Assembly: GCA_905234765.1 (NCBI GenBank)
Contig: CAJOIF010000003.1
Location: 23,933-87,932 of the forward strand
Reading direction: 5' to 3'
Length of the DNA stretch: 64,000 nucleotides
Source: an uncultured Bacteroidales bacterium
GTDB lineage: Bacteria; Bacteroidota; Bacteroidia; Bacteroidales; F082
Of the stretch, positions 52,917 through 61,041 are shown piece by piece. The notes below the pieces were generated by a model that was not told the DNA's origin, ran no database searches, and was given only the letters and a program-made list of their open reading frames with translations. The stretch's first letter is position 1, and each line of letters begins with the position of its first letter. The translations under genes were made by a program, and so were the position numbers.

Positions 52917-53509
52917 AGCTTTTCCAGTTCTTGTTGCAGTTTTTCCTTTCCCTCAAACAAAATCCCCTTAATCCCCAATGCATTCGCCGCCGCGATATTC
53001 TTCGGGTTGTCATCAATAAACACCGTCTCCTCAGCCTTGATGCCGAAGCGCTGCAAAGCCAGTTCGAAGACTCTCGGGTCGGGTTTCATCACGTGCTCAA
53101 CGCCCGAAATCACCATATCTTCCATAAGGTTGAGTACGGGATAGACTGGCCGCACCAAAGAGAAAGTCTCTATCGACCAGTTGGAGAGGCCGAAGATGCG
53201 GAAACCCTTATCTTTCAGTTGCTTGACATATTCCTCCATGCCAGGAATCTGTCCGCCCATCATCTTCATGAACTCGCCGTAATACATTTCGATTTCCTTT
53301 TTCCACTCGGGGTGCTCGGCGATGAGTTCCGCCGTGCCTTCCGCAACAGGCTTGCCATTATCGTGCTGGGCATTCCATTCGTAGGTGCAGATGTTGGTGA
53401 GGAACCATTCGGCCTTCTCCACATCGCCGAAATAAGGATCATACAGGTAATGCGGGTTCCAATCGAGGAGCACGCCGCCGTAGTCAAAGATCAAATTCTT
53501 TATCATCAT
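52913..53509 (-). CDS. HAD-superfamily phosphatase (YihX-like)
   Basis: The 198-residue protein begins MMIKNLIFDYGGVLLDW. The nucleophile Asp is present, and the second Asp of the DxD motif is Gly, as in YihX-type sugar-phosphate phosphatases. Motif II is GLSNWS. The motif III Lys lies in GVEHVMKPDPRVFE, and motif IV is FIDDNPKNIAAA. The substrate is likely a small phosphorylated metabolite. The predicted promoter lies nearly 190 bp upstream, with a multi-hairpin repeat in the leader between it and the ATG. Confidence 0.9.
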   Translation of the reverse strand: MMIKNLIFDYGGVLLDWNPHYLYDPYFGDVEKAEWFLTNICTYEWNAQHDNGKPVAEGTAELIAEHPEWKKEIEMYYGEFMKMMGGQIPGMEEYVKQLKDKGFRIFGLSNWSIETFSLVRPVYPVLNLMEDMVISGVEHVMKPDPRVFELALQRFGIKAEETVFIDDNPKNIAAANALGIKGILFEGKEKLQQELEKL

Positions 53510-53550
53510 GGTCTTCTATTCTTCACGAAGGACATAACCGAGCCTTTTAT

Positions 53551-53640
53551 CGTCATTGCGGGCTGACCCGCAATCTCCCAAACGCAAGGGATTCATCTCC
53601 GCACGTAGGAGATGGCGGATCCTTGTCCGCCATGACGGGA
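53551..53640. repeat. multi-hairpin intergenic repeat element
   Basis: Three perfect hairpins stand in a row: ATTGCGGG/CCCGCAAT (53555-53574), ATCTCC/GGAGAT (53595-53613) and ATGGCGGA/TCCGCCAT (53612-53633). The whole is bounded by CGTCAT and ATGACG, so the element is itself roughly palindromic. The same beginning (CGTCATTGCGGGCT) recurs at 63982 near the window end. Confidence 0.85.
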
Positions 53641-53697
53641 TAGGCTGATTGTTGTGTTTCTCTGTCTATTGTCCTTCTGCGTCATACAATTTTGCGG

Positions 53698-53705
53698 CAA
53701 AGTTA
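53698..53705 (-). promoter_or_regulatory. candidate -7 box for the HAD-nnr unit
   Basis: CAAAGTTA reads TAACTTTG on the minus strand, matching TAnnTTTG. It would give a leader of about 185 bases that contains the repeat at 53551-53640. Confidence 0.5.
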
Positions 53706-53726
53706 ATGAAAACTGAGAGAAAACCG

Positions 53727-53734
53727 TATCTTTG
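53727..53734 (+). promoter_or_regulatory. -7 box for tex
   Basis: TATCTTTG matches TAnnTTTG and lies 20 bp before the tex ATG at 53755. It is divergent from the HAD promoter about 20 bp away. Confidence 0.65.
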
Positions 53735-53754
53735 TGGCTTAAAAATCGGAACAA

Positions 53755-55862
53755 ATGCAAAACACAATAGATTTCGCCCCGCAAATCGCACAGGAACTCA
53801 ATCTGGCCGCGCATCATGTGGGCAATGTCATACGACTTTTGGACGAAGGCGCGACCATCCCCTTCATCGCGCGCTACCGCAAGGAAATGACGGGCACGAT
53901 GAACGAAGAGAATGTAGCTGCCGTGCAGAAACGTTTGGAGCAACTCATCGAATTACAAAAGCGCAAGGAGAGCGTCATCGCCTCCATCCGCGAGCAGGAG
54001 AAACTCACGCCCGAACTGGAGCAGAAGATACTCAACGCCAAGACCCTACAAGAGGTGGAAGATCTCTACCTCCCCTACAAGCCCAAACGCCGCACCCGTG
54101 CCGCCATCGCTCGCGAGAAGGGTCTAGAGCCACTTGCCGCACAAATCATGGCGCAGAACGTGGACTTTGTGGACCGTCTCGCCGCGCGTTATGTCAACGC
54201 CAGCAAAGGCGTCAACGACGTGGAGGAAGCCCTACAAGGCGCGAAGGACATCATGGCCGAGTGGGTCTCCGAGAACATCAACGGGCGCAACCGCATCCGA
54301 AAAATTTTCCACATGCAGGGCGACATCAGCTCCACCGTCATCAAAGGCAAGGAGGACGAGGGCAAGACCTACCAGCAGTATTTCGACTTCCGCGAGCCCA
54401 TCTCGCAAGCCCCCTCACACCGCCTGTTGGCCCTGTTCCGCGCCGAAGAGGAAGGCATGCTAAAGGTGAAAATCAAGGTGGATGACGACTTTGTGTTGGG
54501 CTCGTTGGAGAGCATCTTCCTGAAGAACGACAATGCCTCCTCCGAACTCGTGCGCGAGGCCATCGCCGACTCGTGGAAACGTCTCCTGGAGCCAAGCATC
54601 GAGACCGAGATCCGCAATTATTATAAGGAGAAGGCCGACGAGACCGCCATCCGCGTCTTCGCCGAGAACCTGAAACAACTCCTTTTAGCCGCCCCGATGG
54701 GCCAGAAACGCGTGTTGGCCATCGACCCAGGATTCCGTACGGGCTGCAAAGTAGTGGTTTTGAGCGAGACAGGTGCTTTGTTGCACAACGAGACCATCTA
54801 TCCCCACCCGCCCAAGTCGGACACGGTGGGTGCGACGCGCAAGATCAAGAGCCTCGTGGATGCCTACCGCATCAAGGTCATCGCCATCGGCAACGGCACG
54901 GCGGGACGCGAGACCGAGGACTTCATCCGCAGCATATGGTGAGCGAGAGCGGTGCCTCGGTGTATTCCGCTTCCAAGATCGCCCGCGACGAGTTCCCCGA
55001 CTACGACATCACCGTGCGCGGTGCCGTCAGCATCGGTCGCCGACTGATGGACCCGCTGGCCGAGTTGGTGAAAATCGATCCGAAGAGCATCGGCGTGGGT
55101 CAGTATCAACACGATGTCGATCAAAAGAAACTCGGCGAGAGCCTCGACCAAACCGTGGTGAGTTGCGTCAACGCCGTCGGCGTGGAACTCAACACTGCCA
55201 GCCAGCAACTACTTTCCTACGTGAGTGGTGTTGGCCCAACTTTGGCTTCCAACATCATCACCTACCGCGAGGAACACGGCGGCTTCAAGAGTCGCAAGCA
55301 GCTCCACGAGGTGCCACGCCTCGGTGACAAGGCCTTTGAGCAATGCGCTGGCTTCCTGCGCATCCACAATGGCGACAACCCCTTGGACCAAAGTGCCGTC
55401 CATCCCGAGAGCTACCACATCGTAGAGAAGATGGCCAAGAAACTGAACGTGAAGGTGAGAGACCTTATCGGCAACAAGGAACTCATCGCGAAAATCAACC
55501 CAAATGATTTCGTTGAGGAGCAGTTTGGTCTGGAGACCATCAACGACATCCTTGCCGAGTTGGACAAGCCCGGCCGCGACCCACGCAAGACCTTCGAGGC
55601 CTTCGAGTTCGACAAGAACATCCGCACCATCAACGACCTGCGTGTCGGCATGACCCTCAACGGTATCGTGACCAACATCACCGCCTTCGGCGCTTTTGTC
55701 GACATCGGTGTGCATCAAGACGGCCTCGTCCACATCAGCCAGATGGCCGACCATTACATCAAAGACCCGAACGAGGTAGTGCAACTCAACCAAAAGGTTC
55801 GCGTGAAGGTACTGGAAGTCGACGTGGACAGAAAACGCATTAGTTTGACGATGAAGCTATAG
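53755..55862 (+). pseudogene. tex: Tex-family RNA-binding transcription protein, broken by a small deletion with frameshift
   Basis: Two overlapping frames together cover a whole Tex protein. Frame one (53755-54942, 395 residues) carries the Tex_N helices and the start of the YqgF/RNaseH-like domain ([17 protein letters not shown]), ending [10 protein letters not shown]. Frame two (54936-55862) resumes at [19 protein letters not shown] and continues through the helix-hairpin-helix region ([30 protein letters not shown]) to the S1 domain ([35 protein letters not shown]). Compared with intact homologues as I remember them, about nine codons are missing between RSI and VSE, plus a frame change. 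It is either a real inactivating deletion or an assembly fault. Both flanks are well conserved, which argues for recent damage. Confidence 0.85.
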
Positions 55863-56000
55863 CCTGGACTGCCGCTTCGCGTCATTGACTACGTCGAAAT
55901 GCTTTGCATTCAGCGAAGCTAATCTTCAATTTGCGAGGAGGAACGACGAAGCAATCCAGAGAAAGAACTTATTGTCTGGACTGCTTCGTTCCATGCAGTG
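55863..56000. repeat. dispersed repeat with inverted CGAAGCAATCCAGA arms
   Basis: CGAAGCAATCCAGA (55947-55960) faces TCTGGACTGCTTCG (55975-55988), complementary at 13 of 14 positions around a 14-base loop. The preceding TTGCGAGGAGGAACGA and the flanking GGACTGCCGCTTCGCGTCA and GTGACGCAAGCGC are diverged parts of the same element. It resembles a widespread bacterial repeat with the core TTGCGAGGAG...CGAAGCAATCC. It fills the gap after tex. Confidence 0.75.
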
Positions 56001-56024
56001 ACGCAAGCGCATTTGTAATTCTTA

Positions 56025-57278
56025 CTATGTGGTCATCAGCCATTCCCAAGCTGAAACAACAGGAACATCGATGCCCTCGGCAAGGCTATCCTCTCTGTCA
56101 TAAACGATGATTTTTGCATTTTCCAACTGATAGGTGTTCATGGCATCTTTCAGCCCGCCTATCTCTCGGTCTTTGCCCTGTGTGGTAATCTTGTCAGTAA
56201 CTTGTAGAGCTTCAACCACTTTACCGTTTTCCACAATTACAAAGTCGCATTCTTTATCACCTTTGTGATAATAAACTTCTTTCCCTCTGCGAAGCAGTTC
56301 CAAATAAACTGTGTTTTCCAACAACCGACCTTTTCCCTCGCTGAAATGGAACCCCAACCGGTTGATGGCTCCAGCATCAATGACATAAAGCTTTTTGGGA
56401 TTGAGCATCTGTTTCTTGAGGGAATAATCGAATTTAGGGAGATAGAAAAAGAGGTAGCTTTGCTCAAGATATTGCAGATAATGTGATACGGAATTAAGGC
56501 TTTTCAATTCGCTAACTTTCTGCAAAGTGCTGTATGAAAACAATTTGCCCACATTAGAAAAGAGATAAACAGCCATTCGGCGCAGCTCTTTCACTTGCGA
56601 CATGCGATAACGCGACACCACATCACGATAGAGAATGTCCTGAAACCACGCATTAAGAATCTCCATGTCATCCTCTTGCACTACCAACGGGAAGCCCCCT
56701 ATCCTTTGAAAGGCATTGAAGTCGGCAAGAAGATAGGATTTGGCAGAGGTTGTCAATGCATCAATTTGATAGTCATGCTTTTTGTATCGCAAGTATTCCT
56801 TGAACGAAAAAGGAAATAGGGTGATGACCCGATTCCGTCCCGTCAGGGAAGTGGCAATCTCAGAACTAAGCAGTCGGGCATTGCTCCCTGTCACAAAAAT
56901 CTTGTGCCCGTATTCATACATTCTGTTGACAAACTTTTCCCATTGGGGAACCATTTGCACTTCATCAAAGAAGAAAACTGGTTCTGTGCCATACAATTCG
57001 AGATGAAGGGAATACAATTCATCAAGCAGCAGTTCGTCAAGCATCAAGCGTTCATCATCACAATTCAAGTAACAAAACTCACTGTCTGCCAACTCCATCT
57101 TTTGCCTGAATAGCGAGAGCAGACATGACTTGCCGCATCGCCTGACACCCGAAATGACTACGATTTGGGAAGTACGAATATATAATTCGTAATTTATATC
57201 TCTGTATATTAAATTGTTACGGCTTTTAAAATAGTTCTTTTGATCCAGTACAATCCGTTTCAATTGGTCTTTATCCAT
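56025..57278 (-). CDS. AAA+ ATPase with DUF4143 C-terminal domain, copy 2
   Basis: The 417-residue product starts at the ATG at 57278 (MDKDQLKRIVLDQKNYFK). The upstream ATG at 57305 lies inside the promoter box. Walker A is ISGVRRCGKSCLLSLFR, Walker B is PVFFFDEVQMVPQW, and the sensor phrase is FVTGSNARLLSSEIATSLTGR. The C-terminal nuclease-like segment has LENTVYLELLRRGKEVYYHK, CDFVIVENGKVVEALQV. It belongs to the same family as the gene at 48607-49911 but is clearly divergent from it. The promoter has its own direct repeats. The gene is isolated, with convergent damaged tex on one side. Confidence 0.9.
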   Translation of the reverse strand: MDKDQLKRIVLDQKNYFKSRNNLIYRDINYELYIRTSQIVVISGVRRCGKSCLLSLFRQKMELADSEFCYLNCDDERLMLDELLLDELYSLHLELYGTEPVFFFDEVQMVPQWEKFVNRMYEYGHKIFVTGSNARLLSSEIATSLTGRNRVITLFPFSFKEYLRYKKHDYQIDALTTSAKSYLLADFNAFQRIGGFPLVVQEDDMEILNAWFQDILYRDVVSRYRMSQVKELRRMAVYLFSNVGKLFSYSTLQKVSELKSLNSVSHYLQYLEQSYLFFYLPKFDYSLKKQMLNPKKLYVIDAGAINRLGFHFSEGKGRLLENTVYLELLRRGKEVYYHKGDKECDFVIVENGKVVEALQVTDKITTQGKDREIGGLKDAMNTYQLENAKIIVYDREDSLAEGIDVPVVSAWEWLMTT

Positions 57279-57302
57279 AATTCCAGCATTTAAATTCCGC
57301 TG

Positions 57303-57310
57303 CAAAGATA
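57303..57310 (-). promoter_or_regulatory. -7 box for AAA/DUF4143 copy 2
   Basis: CAAAGATA reads TATCTTTG on the minus strand, matching TAnnTTTG, 24 bp before the ATG at 57278. The direct repeats at 57317-57374 begin 6 bp upstream of it. Confidence 0.7.
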
Positions 57311-57316
57311 CAAATT

Positions 57317-57374
57317 ATTCTTTATCAGAGAAAGATTTTTTATAAAATCATTCTTTGAAAAAGAAAGATTTTTT
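57317..57374. repeat. two direct repeats with a 33-bp period upstream of AAA/DUF4143 copy 2
   Basis: ATTCTTT starts at 57317 and 57350, and GAAAGATTTTTT at 57330 and 57363, both 33 bp apart. Within each unit TTCTTT faces AAAGA, giving a short inverted repeat. The array starts just upstream of the -7 box, as at the other DUF4143 gene, but the sequence differs. Confidence 0.8.
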
Positions 57375-57433
57375 CCATTAATACTGTTTTTACATCTCTT
57401 CCCAAAAACTTTACTGCTTTTTCCCGAATTTTG

Positions 57434-57441
57434 TAATTTTG
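57434..57441 (+). promoter_or_regulatory. -7 box for the outer-membrane barrel and polysaccharide genes
   Basis: TAATTTTG matches TAnnTTTG and lies 56 bp before the ATG at 57498. No other -7 box is seen before the flippase, so it may serve both genes. Confidence 0.65.
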
Positions 57442-57497
57442 CGTGTCAGACAATAAAACACCCAAAACTCAGTTTATCCCATAAAAATCAAGAACGA

Positions 57498-58334
57498 ATG
57501 AAAAGTTTCAGGATATTTACCCTATTGTTGGCTTTTTTGGTCCTCACCCCTGCCCTGCTCCACGCGCAAATCATCAAAGGTGAGGTGTTCGCTGGCGGCA
57601 ACCTCTCCCAAGTGGACGGCGACGAATGCTATGGCTACAAGAAACTGGGAGCCCATGCCGGTGCCGGAGCACTTGTGCCGCTCACGAATTGGTTGGATAT
57701 CGGCTTGGAGGTGCTCTTCAACCAAAAAGGTGCCTACAAACGCGACAGCATCACCTTCAACAGCACCTATCCGCACGCCTACAACCTGAGATTCAACTAT
57801 GTGGAAATCCCACTGATGGTTTATGTCACCGACAAAGACGCGGTCTCGTTTGGCATCGGAGTGTCATACGGCCGCATGGTCGGGCTCAAGGAACTGGTCG
57901 ACAGGCAGCCCTCCTCCTACGACGGCGTGACCATCGGAACGGGCGACGGCCACCTGCACTGGGTGGAAGACGACCCCAGCCTCCCCGATATCAGCCACGT
58001 GCAAGACCTTGACGAGCTGGCTGAAATCGTCTATTCCGTGCCCCGCTACGCCGACTCGCTCATTCCAAGCGTCATCAACAACTCCAACACCTACACCCCA
58101 CACGACTTCAACATCTGCGCCGACCTGCGTTTCCGCATCTGGCAAGGATTCCATCTGGAAGCCCGCTACCAATATTCGCTGCGTCCCATCCGCACCCGCA
58201 TGTATTACGCCAATGTCACCGAAACGCTGCCCAGCCAAATCCGTCAGCAATACAACAACTCGGTCACGCTCCGTGTAGTCTACCTCTTCAACGAACGCCG
58301 CAGCAAGGCCAATCTAGAAGCTGGTAAAAAATGA
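57498..58334 (+). CDS. outer-membrane beta-barrel protein (PorT-like family)
   Basis: The 278-residue protein has a signal peptide (MKSFRIFTLLLAFLVLTPALLHAQ). A small beta-barrel follows, with alternating strands such as IIKGEVFAGGNLSQVDGDE, LDIGLEVLFNQKGAYK, VSFGIGVSYGRMVGL and FHLEARYQYSLRPIR, ending SVTLRVVYLFNERRSK. This fits the porT/OMP beta-brl_2 families of Bacteroidota. No ligand or function can be named. It ends 29 bp before the flippase ATG and may be co-transcribed with the polysaccharide genes. Confidence 0.88.
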   Translation: MKSFRIFTLLLAFLVLTPALLHAQIIKGEVFAGGNLSQVDGDECYGYKKLGAHAGAGALVPLTNWLDIGLEVLFNQKGAYKRDSITFNSTYPHAYNLRFNYVEIPLMVYVTDKDAVSFGIGVSYGRMVGLKELVDRQPSSYDGVTIGTGDGHLHWVEDDPSLPDISHVQDLDELAEIVYSVPRYADSLIPSVINNSNTYTPHDFNICADLRFRIWQGFHLEARYQYSLRPIRTRMYYANVTETLPSQIRQQYNNSVTLRVVYLFNERRSKANLEAGKK

Positions 58335-58363
58335 GAATCACAACACGCTGATTGTCAGCATCC

Positions 58364-59854
58364 ATGCAGAACCGTTTCATAAAGAATATCATCTTTCTCC
58401 TGTTCCTGAACCTCTTGGTGAAGCCGTTCTGGATTCTCGGCATTGACCGCGAGGTGCAGAACCTGCTTGGCGACGCCTCCTATGGCACCTACCAGGCCCT
58501 GTTCAACTTCTCCTACCTGTTCTACATCCTGCTCGACCTCGGCATCACCAACTTCAACAGCCGCAATATCGCGCAAGACAACCAAATGCTTTCGAAGCAC
58601 TTCGGCGGTCTCACCGAGATCAAACTGCTCCTCGGACTGCTTTATGCCGTCGTCATTTTCGTTATCGGTTACCTTTGCGGCTACCGCGACGGGCTGCGGC
58701 TCAAGTTGCTGTTTTGGTGCGGCTTGAACCAAGTGCTGCTTTCCTTTATCCTCTACCTCCGTTCCAACATCCAGGGCTTGCTTCTGTTCAAGCAGGACAG
58801 CATCCTCTCTGTCTTCGACCGCGTGTTGGCCATCATCCTCATGAGCCTCGTATTATGGAGCGGCTGGTTCCCGAAGGAACGGTTCAACATCGTGTGGTAC
58901 CTGCAAGCCCAAACCTTGGCCTACATCTGCACCCTCACTTTCGCCCTGACGGTGGTGTTACGTCATGTCGAAAAACTCAGTTTTCGGATCAACTTCCAGT
59001 TTTTCAAGGATATATTGAGGCAAAGCCTACCTTTTGCCCTACTCGTCCTGCTGATGAGCGTCTACAGCCGCGTGGAGCCTTTCCTGTTGGAACGCCTCTT
59101 GGACGACAAAGGCGTGCAAGCTGGTATCTACAGCCGAGCCTACCGCCTTTTCGACGCGGGAAACAACATCTCCAACCTCTTCGCCATCATGCTGTTGCCC
59201 ATGTTTGCGGCCACTTTGAAGCACAAATTGGAGCTGAACAATCTCGTCAAGACCTCCTTCAATGTCATCTTGGCGATGGCTGGCATCGTACTAGTAATGT
59301 GCGTGTTCTACAGCGATGAAATCATGCGGATGATGTACCATCCTGAGGAAGGCGAGGCCGAGGCCGCCTACCTGTTACGCATTGGGCAATATGCCAACGT
59401 ATTCCCCCTACTGATGGGCAGTTTCTTCTGTCTTTCAACAACTTATGTCTTCGGAACCTTACTCACCGCCAACGGCAGCCTCAAACAGCTCAACCTCGTG
59501 GCCGCAGCGGGTGTCGTCATCAATATCTTGCTGAATCTCATCGTCATCCCGCGATTCAAGGCGGTCGGAGCGGCCTGCACCAGCCTCTGCGTCCAAACCG
59601 TGACCGCTTTCCTGCAATACCTGCTCGCCAAACGTATCTTGAAGCTCGAAATGGGTGGAAGGTATTGGCTACATATCGTTATTTTTGCCCTCAGCATCAC
59701 GCTTGTCACTTTCCTCGTCAAACAACTGAATATCAATTGGATGATTGGTTTTGCCATCGCCTTTGTCCTCAACTGCGGTGCCATTTTCATCACCCGTCTG
59801 CTCCGTCTCAAGGAAATCGTCACCTTGGTGCTGCCCAAAGGAAAAAATGCCTGA
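58364..59854 (+). CDS. polysaccharide flippase (Wzx/MATE-like, MOP superfamily)
   Basis: The product is 496 residues from the ATG at 58364 (MQNRFIKNIIFLLFLNLLVKPFW); a TTG four codons upstream is unlikely. Twelve to fourteen membrane segments are apparent. The phrases LGITNFNSRNIAQDN near residue 65 and SVYSRVEPFLLERLLDDKGVQAGIYSRAYRLFDAGN in the middle are typical of lipid-linked oligosaccharide flippases. The gene is followed by two chain-length regulators and an O-antigen ligase, so export of a surface polysaccharide is likely. The glycosyltransferases must lie elsewhere. Confidence 0.88.
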   Translation: MQNRFIKNIIFLLFLNLLVKPFWILGIDREVQNLLGDASYGTYQALFNFSYLFYILLDLGITNFNSRNIAQDNQMLSKHFGGLTEIKLLLGLLYAVVIFVIGYLCGYRDGLRLKLLFWCGLNQVLLSFILYLRSNIQGLLLFKQDSILSVFDRVLAIILMSLVLWSGWFPKERFNIVWYLQAQTLAYICTLTFALTVVLRHVEKLSFRINFQFFKDILRQSLPFALLVLLMSVYSRVEPFLLERLLDDKGVQAGIYSRAYRLFDAGNNISNLFAIMLLPMFAATLKHKLELNNLVKTSFNVILAMAGIVLVMCVFYSDEIMRMMYHPEEGEAEAAYLLRIGQYANVFPLLMGSFFCLSTTYVFGTLLTANGSLKQLNLVAAAGVVINILLNLIVIPRFKAVGAACTSLCVQTVTAFLQYLLAKRILKLEMGGRYWLHIVIFALSITLVTFLVKQLNINWMIGFAIAFVLNCGAIFITRLLRLKEIVTLVLPKGKNA

Positions 59855-59891
59855 ATTGCAGATTTTTGATTGCCGTTTCAACGGAATTCCC

Positions 59892-59899
59892 TACCTTTG
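59892..59899 (+). promoter_or_regulatory. -7 box for the Wzz-Wzz-ligase unit
   Basis: TACCTTTG matches TAnnTTTG, 22 bp before the ATG at 59922 and 37 bp after the flippase stop. Confidence 0.65.
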
Positions 59900-59921
59900 A
59901 CAACTCATTTCATACCGAATT

Positions 59922-60995
59922 ATGGACAAACAACAACCTAACCCATACAGTTCCAAATACTTATGTAAGCTTTTGGTGGAATACAGAAAGCCTATCATAA
60001 TCATTTTGGCAGTGGCGGCACTCTGCGCAATACTCTTCAGCGCTCCTTTCTTCATCACACCGCTTTACAAATCAACTGCCATCATCTACCCCACCTCCAG
60101 CAACTCCACCTCCAAGGTGTTGATTAGCACGACCTACCAATCCGAAAAAGACATTATGAACTTCGGTGAAGACGAACAGACCGAACAGATGTTGCAGGTG
60201 CTGAACTCCAACCGTGTGCGTGACAAGGTCATCAGCCGCTTCAACCTCATGGAGCACTACAAAATCAACCCTGCCGGAAAATACCCTTTCACGAAGCTCA
60301 ACAAGCTGTATGACAGCCGCATCAAATTCCGCCGTACGGAATACAACGCCGTGAAAATCACCGTTCTGGACTCAGACCCAGTCCTATCGGCACAGATGGC
60401 CAACGACATCGCAGAGATCTTTGACAGCACAATGAACCAGATTCAGAAAGAAGTGGCCGTGAAAGCGTTCCGCCTTGTGGAGGAAGAATATACGACCCTT
60501 TGGAACGAGATGAGCCAATTGGAAGACTCCCTCAACACGCTCCGCAAACTGGGTGTGTTCGACTACGAATCGCAGGTGGAGATGCTCAGTCAACAGCTTG
60601 CTGTTGAATTGGGCAAAGGCAACACACAGGGTGTCAAGAACATACAAGAGCAACTTGACATCTTGGCTGAATACGGCGGTGCCTCCTACGCCATCAACGA
60701 GCGTCTGGACAACGATCGCTTGCAACTCTCCTTGGTCAAATCGAAATACGAGGAAGCCAAGATGGACGCTACGCAAGACATCCCGCGCAAGTTCGTCGTC
60801 ACCTCCGCCTTCAAGGCCGAACGCAAGAGCTATCCCATCCGTTGGATCATTTTGGTCGTCACCGTTCTGAGCACTTTCGTGCTGCTCATCTTCTGCATCG
60901 TCGCCTACGACCGGCTGAAAGACTTTTTTCGTCACAAGGCCGAGGACGGAGCGGCCACCGAGACACAAGCGCATAAAGGAAGAGAAGCCTTGTAG
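59922..60995 (+). CDS. Wzz-like polysaccharide chain-length regulator, copy 1
   Basis: The 357-residue protein has the Wzz two-membrane layout: TM1 near residues 24-46 (PIIIILAVAALCAILFSAPF), a long periplasmic region with coiled-coil stretches (LNTLRKLGVFDYESQVEML, RLQLSLVKSKYEEAKMD), and TM2 near 304-328 preceded by AFKAERKSYPIRW. The start FFITPLYKSTAIIYP matches the Wzz family. There is no Walker-type BY-kinase domain. It precedes a clear paralogue and has its own promoter. Confidence 0.88.
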   Translation: MDKQQPNPYSSKYLCKLLVEYRKPIIIILAVAALCAILFSAPFFITPLYKSTAIIYPTSSNSTSKVLISTTYQSEKDIMNFGEDEQTEQMLQVLNSNRVRDKVISRFNLMEHYKINPAGKYPFTKLNKLYDSRIKFRRTEYNAVKITVLDSDPVLSAQMANDIAEIFDSTMNQIQKEVAVKAFRLVEEEYTTLWNEMSQLEDSLNTLRKLGVFDYESQVEMLSQQLAVELGKGNTQGVKNIQEQLDILAEYGGASYAINERLDNDRLQLSLVKSKYEEAKMDATQDIPRKFVVTSAFKAERKSYPIRWIILVVTVLSTFVLLIFCIVAYDRLKDFFRHKAEDGAATETQAHKGREAL

Positions 60996-61041
60996 AACCA
61001 CAACCCCTATCAACAACCCTTTGAAAACAACAATAAAACCT

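Noticed and set aside
53649..54485. Overlapping plus-strand frame of 278 codons across the start of tex
   Set aside because: It is an Arg- and His-rich shadow of the tex frame, which has the conserved Tex sequence and a promoter-spaced ATG.
55863..56000. Rho-independent terminator of tex
   Set aside because: The hairpin arms belong to a dispersed repeat, the loop is long and no T-run follows. Termination there is possible but not supported.
58352..58363. TTG start for the flippase
   Set aside because: The ATG at 58364 gives the usual flippase N-terminus, and nothing supports the four extra codons.
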